Numbered from the stretch's first letter, positions 44,927 to 57,826 are shown. The stretch is 64,000 nt of DNA from Riptortus pedestris (GCA_019009955.1 CM032228.1:258450001-258514000), one strand, 5' to 3'. The notes: generated by a model from the sequence alone, not told the origin. Translations and numbers: made by a program.

Positions 44927-45235
44927 TGGCTATTATTACATCCCGAAGGACGCACTTCCCCCATTTTAGAGGCGGGGTGGCCCCATGTATGGGCGCTAGT
45001 GCGCGCTCGTGTGGTTAGCCCATGGTTTCCCACAGCGAGCGTAAACGAGAGTCCCACTCCTACGAGGGTGAGGGCCCTTGGAAGAATCGCAACTTGTAGA
45101 GCCCCGCAGGGAAAGCCTCGCGCAGGCGCCCCCTAGGATTTTAATCCATCCGCTGCCCCGGGGTGGTTCCGTGGAATTCGCCAATAGCGCGTGCGCAACG
45201 GGAGCGTCATTGCGCAGCATCAGCAGCACTCTGTC
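44927..45235 (-). other. GC-rich non-coding stretch between elements
   Basis: Probably the 5' leader of element G. It contains 'gagtcccactcctacgaggg', loosely like the 'cccactcctg' start of the other leaders. No rRNA target-site sequence recognised. Confidence 0.4.
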
Positions 45236-45477
45236 TTGACCCTATGAATACCTAATACTAGGTAACAATAAGTTATGGATCTGAATACGTACATTATATA
45301 CGTAACCCCTTGTATTTCACAGGTGTTCCCGCAGACGCACCTAATGGCCGTGGCCATCGTTTTGAGCATTTGCCTGTCACGGTCAGACACAGGCGACACC
45401 CGAAGGTATTTGCCTGTCGGCTGCTCACAGCAAACGCAGTTCATGCAAGTCATTGCTTTAAGGTCATCGCAATCCAG

Positions 45478-46230
45478 TTAAGCATCCAAGAACCTGTGAT
45501 AGATCTCAATGGAGCTCCGAAGGGCCATCAAGGATATAGTCTTGAGGTCCACTCGTTTAACCACCCCCACCCGACTTAAAGCCTTTATTGTGGTGAGGGG
45601 CATTGCTCCCCTGGTTCCTAACACTATGGGTAATACCTCTGCGCCAGATTCGTCAGATGCAGAGAACAACTTGCGTGCCTCTGGAAGCAACTTTCTCTTC
45701 CCTCGCCTTTCGAAGATAGTCTCCATCCTCGTGGCGGACTGTTACATCGACCACGAAGACCCCTTCCTGATTGCTTACAATCAAGTCGGGTTTGAGCTTC
45801 CCCCCTCCAGGTAAGGTGAGTGTCGCTTCTGTCGTTACTGCGCCTCCAGAACTCCCACTCTGCGCTACTGATTTACGAAACTTACAATTTCGTCGTGCCG
45901 ATGGATCCTCTCAATCTTAGTGTGCATGCAAGCACCAAGAATGTGAGCCAGTGTTTCCTTTGCCGCATGGCACCTGCGACAAGTGAGGTCCATCCGTGAG
46001 TCAATCCGATGCAAAGTAGTCTTATTGCCAGCAGTATTCCTTTGCAATTGCAAGGCGGTAATAAACCTACAGGGTTTGAGGTCCGCCAAGAAGACGTTCC
46101 CCACCAGGTCGTCTGCGTGAGAGAGCACAGAACGACCTTGCACTACGAGACCAGCCCACACATCCAACTCATTTTTCCTGCAACGACTCTTGAACTTTGA
46201 TAGGTCAGTCTCCGCGTAAGGAATGTTCAA
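45478..46230 (-). pseudogene. CCHC linker and restriction-like endonuclease
   Basis: The linker frame (46230-45865) has CRRCHAAKETLAHILGAC followed by a conserved-looking HTKIERIHRHDEIV, the CCHC block that precedes the nuclease in this group. The nuclease on the minus strand of 45800-45700 reads LKPDLIVSNQEGVFVVDVTV, giving the PD...D catalytic pattern, then RHEDGDYLRKA. A frameshift leads into 45726-45478: KLLPEARKLF and EVLPIVLGTRGAMPLTTIKA, the well-conserved end block of the domain. The nuclease would nick the target site. Catalytic residues seem present, but the frame is interrupted between linker and nuclease and again inside the nuclease. Confidence 0.85.
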
Positions 46231-47487
46231 GCGAATTGATTTCGAGACGTGCAGCCGTATGAGAGCCTCGCCAAATGTGCCGGATCACCGGATCTTCGGA
46301 TCTCGCCAACCGAAGACCCACACCCAATGCTACATGAGGTATCACCTCAGCTAGTCGTGGTTCGCCCAACCCACCGTCTCGCCTGCTACAATGGATTAAT
46401 CCATTCGCCACGCTCATGGGCAGGTGCATAAAACTTTTCACACACACTCTCAGCTCTTGGTCCATATCCCGATGATTAGATATGGCTGGCACGGCAATCA
46501 CCAGCTGGTGAGAGTAATGTGGGAGGAGATACCTCGTGAGCAGTAGCAGTTTTTGGCCGGGTTTGAGGGGCACATTAACCAGGCGTTTTAGCGCCTGTGA
46601 GAATTCCTCTCGTGCAACCTCAAGCGAGATCCAGACCATGGAGAGAAACGAACCCCGAGATACGTCAGCAAGTCGGAAGCCTTCACCGCCGAGATTCGCT
46701 CTCCGAGCCGTTCCATGCCCGTGCCATATATTGACCAAGAGCCATGATGTATTCGGATGCACCACGCAAAACTTTTTCTGGCCGAAATACTCATGCCCAG
46801 TGCGCCAAAATAGTCCACCGCGCAGTCCAGCAGAGCTGGTTCCTTCGGGGCGTCGGACGCCATGAAATACAAGTCGTCCGTACTGGCAAGACACGAGAGA
46901 TATACACCTCCCATGTCTAGCCCGGGAATCTATTCAAGTTCCTCAATGAGCGCGTCCAGCACGAGATTCCAAATCAAAGGGGAAAGAGGATTACCATGCT
47001 TAACCCCACGCCGGATCGGCACATCGATAGAGCCTCTTGGGTGAGCTATCTTTGTGTGCATCCCATCGTACGAGCGGACCACCAGATCGACTAGCTCTGT
47101 CGGTAGGCCTTTCCTCTTCAAAGCCCATTCGATAGCCTTATGTGGGACCGTGTCAAAAGCTTTTGAGATATCCACCTGGATACCTACGCCGCCTTGACAA
47201 GCCTTCATAGTCCTTACCGCTTCGCACACGAGACGGACGTTGCTAAAACAACCCGCTTCAGCAACGGACCCTTTTTGTCTCGGATGTAGTTTCACCAACT
47301 CTCGCAACCTCGAGACGACGATTCCCCAGAAGAGGCGGCTGAGGAGAGAACCAATCGTCAGAGGTCTATAATCGGACACTTTAGTTTTGCCCTTACCTTC
47401 TTTAAATATGAGAGGTGTACGGTTCTCCTTCCATCGTGACGGAAGGATTCCCGTTACTAGAACCAAATTGTATAAACCTGCTAACAA
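46205..47487 (-). pseudogene. Reverse transcriptase of the R2-superfamily element
   Basis: The frame 47487-46930 reads PSRWKENRTPLIFKEGKGK, YRPLTIGSLLSRLF, GIQVDISKAFDTVPH (motif A) and RRGVKHGNPLSPLIWNLVLD (motif B; the family usually has KQGDPLSP). After a frameshift the next frame (46914-46588) reads SCLASTDDLYFMA. The aromatic-Ala of the usual F/YADD is Ser-Thr, though both Asp remain. The thumb continues in 46894-46205 with LKPGQKLLLLTRYLLPHYSH and NGLIHCSRRDGGLGEPRLAE. The substitutions and frameshifts make activity unlikely. Confidence 0.88.
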
Positions 47488-47594
47488 GTTGGTCCGAACG
47501 GCCCCTTGGTGCGATTGATCCCTTCACCCTCCGCAAGCGCTGCAGCACTTCAGCGCCTGTCACGACCCCCAGGAGTCTGTCAACCGCGACGGCC

Positions 47595-48302
47595 TCAGCT
47601 CCTGGATGGAAGGTCCTCTAACCGCAACCTCCCTACGGCTCCCCAGAGGTGAGTGTACAAATCTGTAACGTCGTTGTGGTCTAGCTCGTAAGCCGGGGAT
47701 GAGGCGGCGTGGTCCACCCCCGTACGAATATGCTTAGCAAGAAGGGCAGGCTCCTTCTTGAAGAGATCTTGGACTCTCGAATACAGGAAACGCTTGTAAG
47801 CGCGCATGTCGGACCCTTCCTTTTTCTTCTTTGAGAGAGCTCGAACCGGCTTGTCAACCTGGGTGGTAGGCCCCAGGATTCTCAGGAACTGGTCATAGAG
47901 GGAATCCATGGCCTCTTGCGAGTCCACCCCCCTCTTTATCAGCTGAGCTAGCTCGAGAGCACTGTCGGACAGCTTAGAAATGTCCCACGTCTCTATGTGC
48001 CGAAGCATCTCCTCCCGCCATACCTCGGATCGCGGCGGTTCAGCGCTTGCATCGACGCGGTCAATCGGTTCCGGTCCTGTATCCGATCCGCCACCAATCG
48101 GGTCAGCAACAGCCGGAGTATCCTCGATGACCGCCGAATCGGTCTGGGCCAAGCCCCCTTCCTCTTCCAACACTCGCTCTTGCTCGCAACGCACTTTTTC
48201 AGCACCTGTGGCTCCGAGACCCGGCCCGGTTCCGGGACTTTTTTCCAGAGTTATTATCCTACCGGGATTGCCTGTGCCGCTTTGGGAAGTGGCCTCCGAC
48301 AT
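47595..48302 (-). pseudogene. N-terminal region of the R2-superfamily protein
   Basis: 235 residues from ATG 48302. An acidic, low-complexity start is followed by a helical region with VRALSKKKKEGSDMRAYKRF, LYSRVQDLFKKEPALLAKHI and YELDHNDVTDLYTHLWGAV, the segment that precedes RT in this group. No C2H2 zinc finger or Myb motif is visible, unlike typical R2. The stop at 47595 comes about 100 bases before the RT frame, so a frameshift lies between. The ATG may not be native if an upstream zinc-finger exon was lost by 5' truncation. Confidence 0.7.
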
Positions 48303-49079
48303 CCCTCTCCATCCCAGTTATGGAGATAAGAGATACTTACTCACGCCATTTGACATTTTAGAATGAGTTGCTAGCGAGAAGAGGAACAGACGGGTTTCTA
48401 TCCTCCATGGAGAGTAATTTTGTTTTGACAATTGAGGAATAGATATCGCTGCATACTGAAAATAGTCATTCTTGTTGTCTTTATTTCAAAGATGCATTCG
48501 CCATAATTATAGACTCTTGTGCTGTCCCTCATTTGGTCTTCCATAAGAACCCGTCACTGTATTTCATTACTGTTAAAAATTACTAAAGGAGGTCAGTTGA
48601 TAATCCTTTCGTTTCCCAAACCTACAGCGTTTATGTTTTAATTTAAAAGAGCCCATGTTTCACCGTTATACGGAACCATCACGTTTTTAATATATAATTA
48701 GTTTCCGGGAGATCCACGTCCCTACCCTAGTTACAATAGCTTATCAGAGAAGAAATGTCACAACCTGAAAATGACAAGAAACACCATTTACACATCTGTG
48801 CTGAAAGGTGGCGATATAACTCATTTTTATCACCGTAATATTGCATGGCAGAAATTATATTCGAAGTAAGAAGTAAAAAATGCTGAAATGAAGAATTATG
48901 AACAAAACAAGAATTTATAACCTTATTAGCTCAACAGTGTGACAGACGTAAAGGAAAATCAGAACAGCTAAAGTAATAAATCTATTAGTTAAAACAGACA
49001 TTTGTACTAATGAACTTCACCTGTATTTTAATGATTTTTTTTTAGAAAAATGAATGTAACATTGTTTGATTTCTGCATA
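48303..49079. other. AT-rich DNA, nothing recognised
   Basis: Composition drops abruptly back to AT-rich after the R2-type element. The 5' leader of that element may occupy the first 60 bases. No other feature. Confidence 0.4.
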
Positions 49080-49270
49080 AGGGGCAGGTTATCTAAAGGT
49101 TACCAACATTTTTTGTCCAGGCTGGTGGGACTAGGTAGGATTTCTTTTTAGTGAACCCAACACCAATAAAATCTACTTCCCTGAACGGGTGTCGCACCCA
49201 CGACTCAAAATTATTTCAAGTATATTAAATATCAATGCCTTAACATACGTCGCTAGCCTAACCGTTCCAT
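49080..49270 (-). repeat. SINE-like repeat, copy d
   Basis: The minus strand has a tRNA-like head ('ggttaggctagcgac...ttaaggcattgata', then 'gagtcgtgggtgcgacaccc' as a B-box-like word). The body has 'ttagataacctgcccc', shared with copies a-c. Confidence 0.45.
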
Positions 49271-49635
49271 TCACAGGGGAAAATAATATTCAAATAAGGA
49301 AAGGATTTTTTTTTTTTTTTTTATTTAAATAAGGAAAACAAAATAATTCCAAAATCAGAGAAATGATATGCCTTCATCAGTAAAACTGTTACCTATTCCT
49401 CCCTTAAAACGTGGCACACTCGTCAGAAGTATCATCGCATCAAAGGTAATTCATAATGAATTTAGATAAAATAATTATTATATAATTAGGATGAAGTAAG
49501 TTAATATTGTAAATATGGTTGCAGGTTGTAGGCCTTGGCAGATGTGAGCAGCAAACAGCTTTCTATGATGGAGCAAATGCAGACATTGTTTATGGAAGTT
49601 GTCTCGTGAATATTCCTATCTCTGGAGCAGTCAGC
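49271..49635. other. AT-rich DNA, nothing recognised
   Basis: Contains a T run (49305-49322). The last 80 bases lead into the satellite with the first partial 'cagcagctgtgaatagag'. Confidence 0.4.
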
Positions 49636-52600
49636 AGCTGTGAATAGAGCAGTTAGTCCTCATCATACATGCCAATATATGTCAGCAGTCAGCTGTGAAT
49701 AGAGCAGTTAGTCCTCATCATACATGCCAATATATGTCAGCAGTCAGCTGTGAATAGAGCAGTTAGTCCTCATCATACATGCCAATATATGTCAGCAGTC
49801 AGCTGTGAATAGAGCAGTTAGTCCTCATCATACATGCCAATATATGTCAGCAGTCAGCTGTGAATAGAGCAGTTAGTCCTCATCATACATGCCAATATAT
49901 GTCAGCAGTCAGCTGTGAATAGAGCAGTTATTCCTCATCATACATGCCAATATATGTCAGCAGTCAGCTGTGAATAGAGCAGTTAGTCCTCATCATACAT
50001 GCCAATATATGTCAGCAGTCAGCTGTGAATAGAGCAGTTAGTCCTCATCATACATGCCAATATATGTCAGCAGTCAGCTGTGAATAGAGCAGTTAGTCCT
50101 CATCATACATGCCAATATATGTCAGCAGTCAGCTGTGAATAGAGCAGTTATTCCTCATCATACATGCCAATATATGTCAGCAGTCAGCTGTGAATAGAGC
50201 AGTTAGTCCTCATCATACATGCCAATATATGTCAGCAGTCAGCTGTGAATAGAGCAGTTAGTCCTCATCATACATGCCAATATATGTCAGCAGTCAGCTG
50301 TGAATAGAGCAGTTAGTCCTCATCATACATGCCAAAATATGTCAGCATTCAGCTGTGAATAGAGCAGTTAGTCCTCATCGTACATGCCATATATGTCAGC
50401 ATCAGCTGTGAATAGCAGTTAGTCCTCATCGTACATGCCAAATATATGTCAGCAGTGAATCAGCTGTGAATAGAGCAGTAGTTAGTCCTCACCATACACA
50501 ATATAAGTCTCATGCTTATGTGCTGTCAGCAGTCAGCTGTGAATAGAGCAGTTAGTCCTCATCATACATGCCAATAGATGTCAGCAGTCATCTGTGAATA
50601 GAGCAGTTAGTCCTCATCATACATGCCAATATATGTCAGCAGTTAGTCTTCATCATACATGCCAATATATGTCAGCAGTCAGCTGTGAATAGAGCAGTTA
50701 GTCCTCATCATACATGCCAATATATGTCAGCAGTCAGCTGTGAATAGAGCAGTTAGTCCTCATCATACATGCCAATATATGTCAGCAGTCAGCTGTGAAT
50801 AGAGCAGTTAGTCCTCATCATACATGCCAATATATGTCAGCAGTCATCTGTGAATAGAGCAGTTAGTCCTCATCATACATGCCAATAGATGTCAGCAGTC
50901 AGCTGTGAATAGAGCAGTTAGTCCTCATCATACATGCCAATAGATGTCAGCAGTCATCTGTGAATAGAGCAGTTAGTCCTCATCATACATGCCAATATAT
51001 GTCAGCAGTCAGCTGTGAATAGAGCAGTTAGTCCTCATCATACATGCCAATATATGTCAGCAGTCAGCTGTGAATAGAGCAGTTTCTCATCATACCAATA
51101 TATGTCAGCAGTCAGCTGTGAATAGAGCAGTTAGTCCTCATCATACATGCCAATATATGTCAGCAGTCAGCTGTGAATAGAGCAGTTAGTCCTCATCATA
51201 CATGCCAATATATGTCAGCAGTCAGCTGTGAATAGAGCAGTTAGTCCTCATCATACATGCCAATATATGTCAGCAGTCAGCTGTGAATAGAGCAGTTAGT
51301 CCTCACCATACATGCCAATATATGTCAGCAGTCAGCTGTGAATAGAGCAGTTAGTCCTCATCATACATGCCAATATATGTCAGCAGTCAGCTGTGAATAG
51401 AGCAGTTAGTCCTCATCATACATGCCAATATATGTCAGCAGTCAGCTGTGAATAGAGCAGTTAGTCCTCATCATACCAGCCAATATATGTCAGCAGTCAG
51501 CTGTGAATAGAGCAGTTAGTCCTCATCATTACATGCCAATATATGTCAGCAGTCAGCTGTGAATAGAGCAGTTAGTCCTCATCATACATGCCAATATATG
51601 TCAGCAGTCAGCTGTGAATAGAGCAGTTAGTCCTCATCATACATGCCAATATATGTCAGCAGTCAGCTGTGAATAGAGCAGTTAGTCCTCATCATACATG
51701 CCAATATATGTCAGCAGTCAGCTGTGAATAGAGCAGTTAGTCCTCATCATACATGCCAATATATGTCAGCAGTCAGCTGTGAATAGAGCAGTTAGTCCTC
51801 ATCATACATGCCAATATATGTCAGCAGTCAGCTGTGAATAGAGCAGTTAGTCCTCATCATACATGCCAATATATGTCAGCAGTCAGCTGTGAATAGAGCA
51901 GTTAGACCTCATCATACATGCCAATATATGTCAGCAGTCAGCTGTGAATAGAGCAGTTAGTCCTCATCATACATGCCAATATATGTCAGCAGTCAGCTGT
52001 GAATAGAGCAGTTAGTCCTCATCATACATGCCAATATATGTCAGCAGTCAGCTGTGAATAGAGCAGTTAGTCCTCATCATACATGCCAATATATGTCAGC
52101 AGTCAGCTGTGAATAGAGCAGTTATTCCTCATCATACATGCCAATATATGTCAGCAGTCAGCTGAGTATAGAGGAGTTGGTCCTCATAATACATGCCAAT
52201 ATATGTCAGGAGTGAGCTGTGAATAGAGCAGTTATTCCTCATCATACCATGCCAATATATGTCAGCAGTCAGCTGTGAATAGAGCAGTTAGTCCTCATCA
52301 TACATGCCAATATATGTCAGCAGTCAGCTGTGAATAGAGCAGTTAGTCCTCATCATACATGCCAATATATGTCAGCAGTCAGCTGTGAATAGATCAGTTA
52401 CTTCTCATCATACACGCCAATATATGTCAGCAGTCAGCTGTGAATAGAGCAGTTAGTCCTCATCATACATGCCAATATATGTCAGCAGTCAGCTGTGAAT
52501 AGAGCAGTTAGTCCTCATCATACATGCCAATATATGTCAGCAGTCAGCTGTGAATAGAGCAGTTAGTCCTCATCATACATGCCAATATATGTCAGCAGTC

Positions 52601-54138
52601 AGCTGTGAATAGAGCAGTTAGTCCTCATCATACATGCCAATATATGTCAGCAGTCAGCTGTGAATAGAGCAGTTAGTCCTCATCATACATGCCAATATAT
52701 GTCAGCAGTCAGCTGTGAATAGAGCAGTTAGTCCTCATCATACATGCCAATATATGTCAGCAGTCAGCTGTGAATAGAGCAGTTAGTCCTCATCATACAT
52801 GCCAATATATGTCAGCAGTCAGCTGTGAATAGAGCAGTTAGTCCTCATCATACATGCCAATATATGTCAGCAGTCAGCTGTGAATAGAGCAGTTAGTCCT
52901 CATCATACATGCCAATATATGTCAGCAGTCAGCTGTGAATAGAGCAGTTAGTCCTCATCATACATGCCAATATATGTCAGCAGTCAGCTGTGAATAGAGC
53001 AGTTAGTCCTCATCATACATGCCAATATATGTCAGCAGTCAGCTGTGAATAGAGCAGTTAGTCCTCATCATACATGCCAATATATGTCAGCAGTCAGCTG
53101 TGAATAGAGCAGTTAGTCCTCATCATACATGCCAATATATGTCAGCAGTCAGCTGTGAATAGAGCAGTTAGTCCTCATCATACATGCCAATATATGTCAG
53201 CAGTCAGCTGTGAATAGAGCAGTTAGTCCTCATCATACATGCCAATATATGTCAGCAGTCAGCTGTGAATAGAGCAGTTAGTCCTCATCATACATGCCAA
53301 TATATGTCAGCAGTCAGCTGTGAATAGAGCAGTTAGTCCTCATCATACATGCCAATATATGTCAGCAGTCAGCTGTGAATAGAGCAGTTAGTCCTCATCA
53401 TACAAGCCAATATATGTCAGCAGTCAGCTGTGAATAGAGCAGTTAGTCCTCATCATACATGCCAATATATGTCAGCAGTCAGCTGTGAATAGAGCAGTTA
53501 GTCCTCATCATACATGCCAATATATGTCAGCAGTCAGCTGTGAATAGAGCAGTTAGTCCTCATCATACATGCCAATATATGTCAGCAGTCAGCTGTGAAT
53601 AGAGCAGTTAGTCCTCATCATACATGCCAATATATGTCAGCAGTCAGCTGTGAATAGAGCAGTTAGTCCTCATCATACATGCCAATATATGTCAGCAGTC
53701 AGCTGGGACTAGAGCAGTTTGTCCTCATCATACATGCCCAATATATGTCAGCAGTCAGCTGTGAATAGAGCAGTTAGTCCTCATCATACATGCCAATATA
53801 TGTCAGCAGTCAGCTGTGAATAGAGCAGTTAGTCCTCATCATACATGCCAATATATGTCAGCAGTCAGCTGTGAATAGAGCAGTTAGTCCTCATCATACA
53901 TGCCAATATATGTCAGCAGTCAGCTGTGAATAGAGCAGTTAGTCCTCATCATACATGCCAATATATGTCAGCAGTCAGCTGTGAATAGAGCAGTTAGTCC
54001 TCATCATACATGACAATATATGTCATCTGTGAATAGAGCAGTTAGTCCTCATCATACATGCCAATATATGTCAGCAGTCAGCTGTGAATAGAGCAGTTAG
54101 TCCTCATCATACATGCCAATATATGTCAGCAGTCAGCT
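49636..54138. repeat. 55-bp satellite, about 82 units
   Basis: Near-identical 55-bp units, each with 'gtcagcagtcagctgtgaat', 'agagcagttagtcctcatca' and 'tacatgccaatatat'. Most adjacent units are identical. Damage is confined to 50330-50660, 51085-51110, 52150-52260, 53700-53745 and 54010-54035. Each unit contains CAGCTG. No open frame of note. Confidence 0.97.
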
Positions 54139-54192
54139 TCCTCAACTCCCATCCAACCATTTACATACCCAATCAGGTAACAAGTATATTTC

Positions 54193-54215
54193 TTATATAT
54201 ATATATATATATATA

Positions 54216-54262
<47 letters not shown>
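54193..54262. repeat. AT-rich microsatellite
   Basis: TA repeat with 'taaata' interruptions. Confidence 0.9.
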
Positions 54263-54268
<6 letters not shown>

Positions 54269-54420
54269 ACGTTTGTGAAATTGTAGGTCTTCCTCTCTCA
54301 TTTCATTATTTTTAGCAGATTTCCCTTAAGCTGTTGAGATCATGACGCGATTTTTGAAATTTTTTTTTCAAATGTCTATCGATCCTACCCAGGGGATGAC
54401 GAAAATGAAGTCCGTTCAAA
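54263..54420 (+). repeat. Interspersed repeat relic, shared with 63.6 kb
   Basis: 'tttagcagatttccctt', 'caaatgtctatcgatccta' and 'gatgacgaaaatgaagtccg' occur in the same order and spacing at 63640-63750, also next to a TA microsatellite. The family is unknown. Confidence 0.65.
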
Positions 54421-54427
54421 ATTATAT

Positions 54428-54431
54428 ATAT

Positions 54432-54484
<53 letters not shown>
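54428..54484. repeat. TA microsatellite
   Basis: A long TA run leading into the 5' end of the first Helitron-like copy. Confidence 0.9.
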
Positions 54485-54498
<14 letters not shown>

Positions 54499-56145
54499 GT
54501 AACCTCTGTCTGTACATTGATTTTTTTCGCGAATTTTCACGATAACTTTTCGTTTCACATGTCATAGACACCATAACTGCATTTTGTTTCTTTCGTGTAT
54601 GTTTGTTTGTTTGTTTGTTACCTTTTCACGCATAAACGGCTGAACCGAATTTTATGAAACTTGGTATGCATATTACTACTAACCCAACTTAGACGTTAGG
54701 TTATGTTAATATTCTCTGAGACCGACAGGAGTGGGGGTTATAAGGTAGGACTGAAATTAAAAATAGCAATATTTCGTTTCCTAATGCTTTTTCTTCAATT
54801 ATGCACATAACAAAAGTTGTTTATTTTGTTACATGGAGTAACTTTTGTTATATACACTTTTGTCGTATACCTAAGTATAAATGAGTTATATAAACTAAAA
54901 ACTATAGCGGGAGTCAACAATTTTATTTGGCACAAAAGACTTAACGGGACTAAATAAAACTAGGTATGTTTATTAGCATTAACACCTTCTTTATAATAAG
55001 CCATACCAAAATTTCTAGGGATGGACAGGAGTGGGGGTTACAAGGGAGGCCTGAAATTAAAAATAGTGATATTTCGTTTTCTGTTGGTTTTATGCAAATA
55101 TAAACATATCAAAAGTTGCTTATTTTGTTATTTGGAGTAACTTTTGATATATACACTTTTGTCGTATACCTAAGTATAAATGAGTTATACGTTAAAACTT
55201 TAGCGGGAGCCAACAATTTTATTGGGCACTAACGGCTGAACCGAAGATAACAAAACTCTTTATGTCAATTAGCATTAATTCTTCCATGATTCTAAGTTAT
55301 ATTAAAATTTTTAGGTTCGAACGGGAGGGGGGTTATAAGGGAGGCCTGAAATAAAAATTCACCATATTTACATGTATAAGAGACGGGAAATATAAAAATA
55401 TCGAAGACAGTGAAGCCTTATCTTATTTATTTATTTTCCCTATAACTTTTTTATTTATTTCTAATAGAATATAAACTATAAGAGCATTTCTGGTATTTAA
55501 TATATACTCGATATGAATGTTTAAAGCATTACTAGGTTGCAGGGGGGCTCTCTACCTGTCATCTAGCTGTTTGAACATAAATGAAATTATGTTTAGGGAT
55601 GTATTATTTAGTTCCATCAGGGAGATAAATTATTAAAATAATATTCTGAATCAATATTCTAAGGAAAACAACGATGATAACGCTCCTGCGAGAGCGGAAA
55701 TGGACGGGAGGTAATTGAGTTTAGTTATTTCCTGTGGAATGCTGCCACGACGGGAAGTGATTTCCACTGAGGCTTACTAATACGAATATAATCTTATGTA
55801 TAAAACTATGCTAAAACTTTTTAGCAGATTTTTGGCAGGAAATATGTTCATTATAGATGACATTTAATTGTGATAAATGCTACCCATGATTATGGTTTGA
55901 ATTATTCAAAAACCGTGAGTCAAAAAGTCGTGAGGGATAAATTAGGAACCCATTTTCATATATTCTTCAAAACTAAAATTTCTATTCTATTAACCCTGAA
56001 AGTTACACTTTAGGATTGGCTGTTTTGAAAAAACAATACATCGTGGAGGGAAGTGCAATTGTACACATTGAAGTCTTGCTATAAAAATACCATCATTAGT
56101 CAGTCAGCAATGATTTCCCGGGCATCGCCGGGTACCTTAGTTAGT
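54485..56145 (+). mobile_element. Helitron-like element, copy 1 (non-autonomous)
   Basis: Starts 'atataaaattgtaacctctg' and ends with a GC-rich hairpin (CCCGGGCATCGCCGGG, 56117-56132) 8 bases before CTTAGTTAG-T. A hairpin just inside a CTRR end followed by T is the Helitron 3' signature. It has no Rep or helicase coding. The interior has repeated blocks of about 300 bp, each with 'cataacaaaagttg' inverted as 'aacttttgttat' about 20 bases away. It is followed immediately by copy 2. Confidence 0.7.
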
Positions 56146-57542
56146 ATATATATAAAATTGTAACCTCTGTCTGTACATTGATTTTTTTCGCGAAATTTCA
56201 CGATAACTTTTCGTTTCACATGTCATAGACACCATAACTGCATTTTGTTTCTTTCGTGTATGTTTGTTTGTTTGTTACCTTTTCACGCATAAACGGCTGA
56301 ACCGAATTTTATGAAACTTGGTATGTACATTACTACTAGCCCAACTTAGACTTTAGGCTATGTTAATATTCTCTGAGACGAATAGGAGTAGGGGTTATAA
56401 GTGAGGCCTGAAATTAAAAATAGCTATATTTCGTTTCCTATTGGTTTTTCGGCAAATATGCACATAACAAAAGTTGTTTATTTTGTTATTTAAAGTATCT
56501 TTTATTATATACACTTTTGCCGTATACATAAGTATAAATGAGTTATACGCTAAAAACTATAGAGGGAGTCCACAATTTTATTTGGCACAAAAGACTCAAC
56601 CGAACTAAACCAAACTCGGTATGTGAATTAGCACTAACGCCTTCCTTATAATAAGCCATACTAACATTTCTAGGGACGGGCAGGAGTGGGGGTTATAAGG
56701 AAGGCCTGAAATTAATAATAGTGATATTTCGTTTCCTATTGCATTTTCGGCAAATATGCACATAACAAAAGTTGTTTATTTTGTTATTTAGAGAAAAAAA
56801 TTTTATATACACTATCGTCGTATACCGAAGTATAAATGAGTTATAGGCTAAAACCTATAGCGGAAGTGAACAATTTAATTTGGGACAAGAGACTCAACCG
56901 AAATAAATAAAACTCGGTATGTGTATTAGCGCTAACGCTTTCATTATAACAAGCCATAACAACAATTCTAGGGACGGGCAGGATTGGGGGTTGTAAGGGA
57001 GGCCTGAATTTAAAATAGCAGTATTTCATTTTTTATTCGTTTTTCGTTAATTACGAACATAACAAAAGTTGTTTATTTTCTTATATAGAGTAACTTTTGT
57101 CATATTCATTTTTGTCTTTTAACAAATTATAAACGAGATATACACTATAAACTAAAGCGGGAGTAAACTATTTCATTGGGCGCTAACGGTTAAATCGAAC
57201 TTATAAAAACTCGGTATGTCAATTAGCATAAATTCTTCCGTGATTATAAGCTATATTAAAATTTTTAGGTTAGAACGGGAGTGGGGGTTATGAGGGAGTC
57301 CTCAAATAAAAATTCGCTATATTGCATTCTCTATTTGTTTTTCGACAAACATGCACATAACATAAGATGTTTACTTTTTTATTTAGATTAACTTTTGTTT
57401 TATACGTTTCTCCAGGAGCAATGTGTGGAGCAAGTAATTTGCGTAGAAATTTTGATATGCTCAACAATTCATTCCAATTGCAACTATGAGGTACCTTACC
57501 AGGAAAAATTAATTCAAATCTATGTTAATATTTTGTCCTTAA

Positions 57543-57556
57543 CCCAGATAACCCTG
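57543..57556 (+). repeat. Left terminal inverted repeat, second piggyBac
   Basis: CCCAGATAACCCTG next to TTAA. It matches the right end at 13 of 14 positions. Confidence 0.88.
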
Positions 57557-57826
57557 CATTTTTTTTTAAAGATTTTTTTAGTTTTCTTGTGCTAAGCTGT
57601 TGCAAAAGACACCATTCGACTTGCAAATCAGGCCATTCGTCTTCAGGAAGGACATCAGGATAATATGACATAAATTTGCATTGTTCTGAAGTAGGAACCC
57701 CCATCTTATATAAACAAATTTATTCTTTCAAACATTTATTAGATTCAAAATTGATAAAATAAAAAATCAGAAATGGTTAATTAGAGAGTTATTTAATGAA
57801 ATAAAATTATAAAAAAAATATTTTTT

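Larger units (their letters stand above)
45236..48302 (-). mobile_element. R2-superfamily non-LTR retrotransposon (RLE type)
   Basis: A single long element on the minus strand: N-terminal region, central RT, CCHC linker and a C-terminal restriction-like endonuclease, then about 240 bases of 3' UTR. This one-ORF order defines the R2/R4/NeSL-type group that inserts at specific genomic sites. It abuts element G's leader at about 45235. The frame is broken at about five places. The clade within the superfamily cannot be fixed by eye. Confidence 0.8.

Noticed and set aside
44927..45235. Possible rDNA fragment as target of the R1/R2-type elements
   Set aside because: I looked for the conserved 28S words around the R1 and R2 sites and did not see them on either strand.
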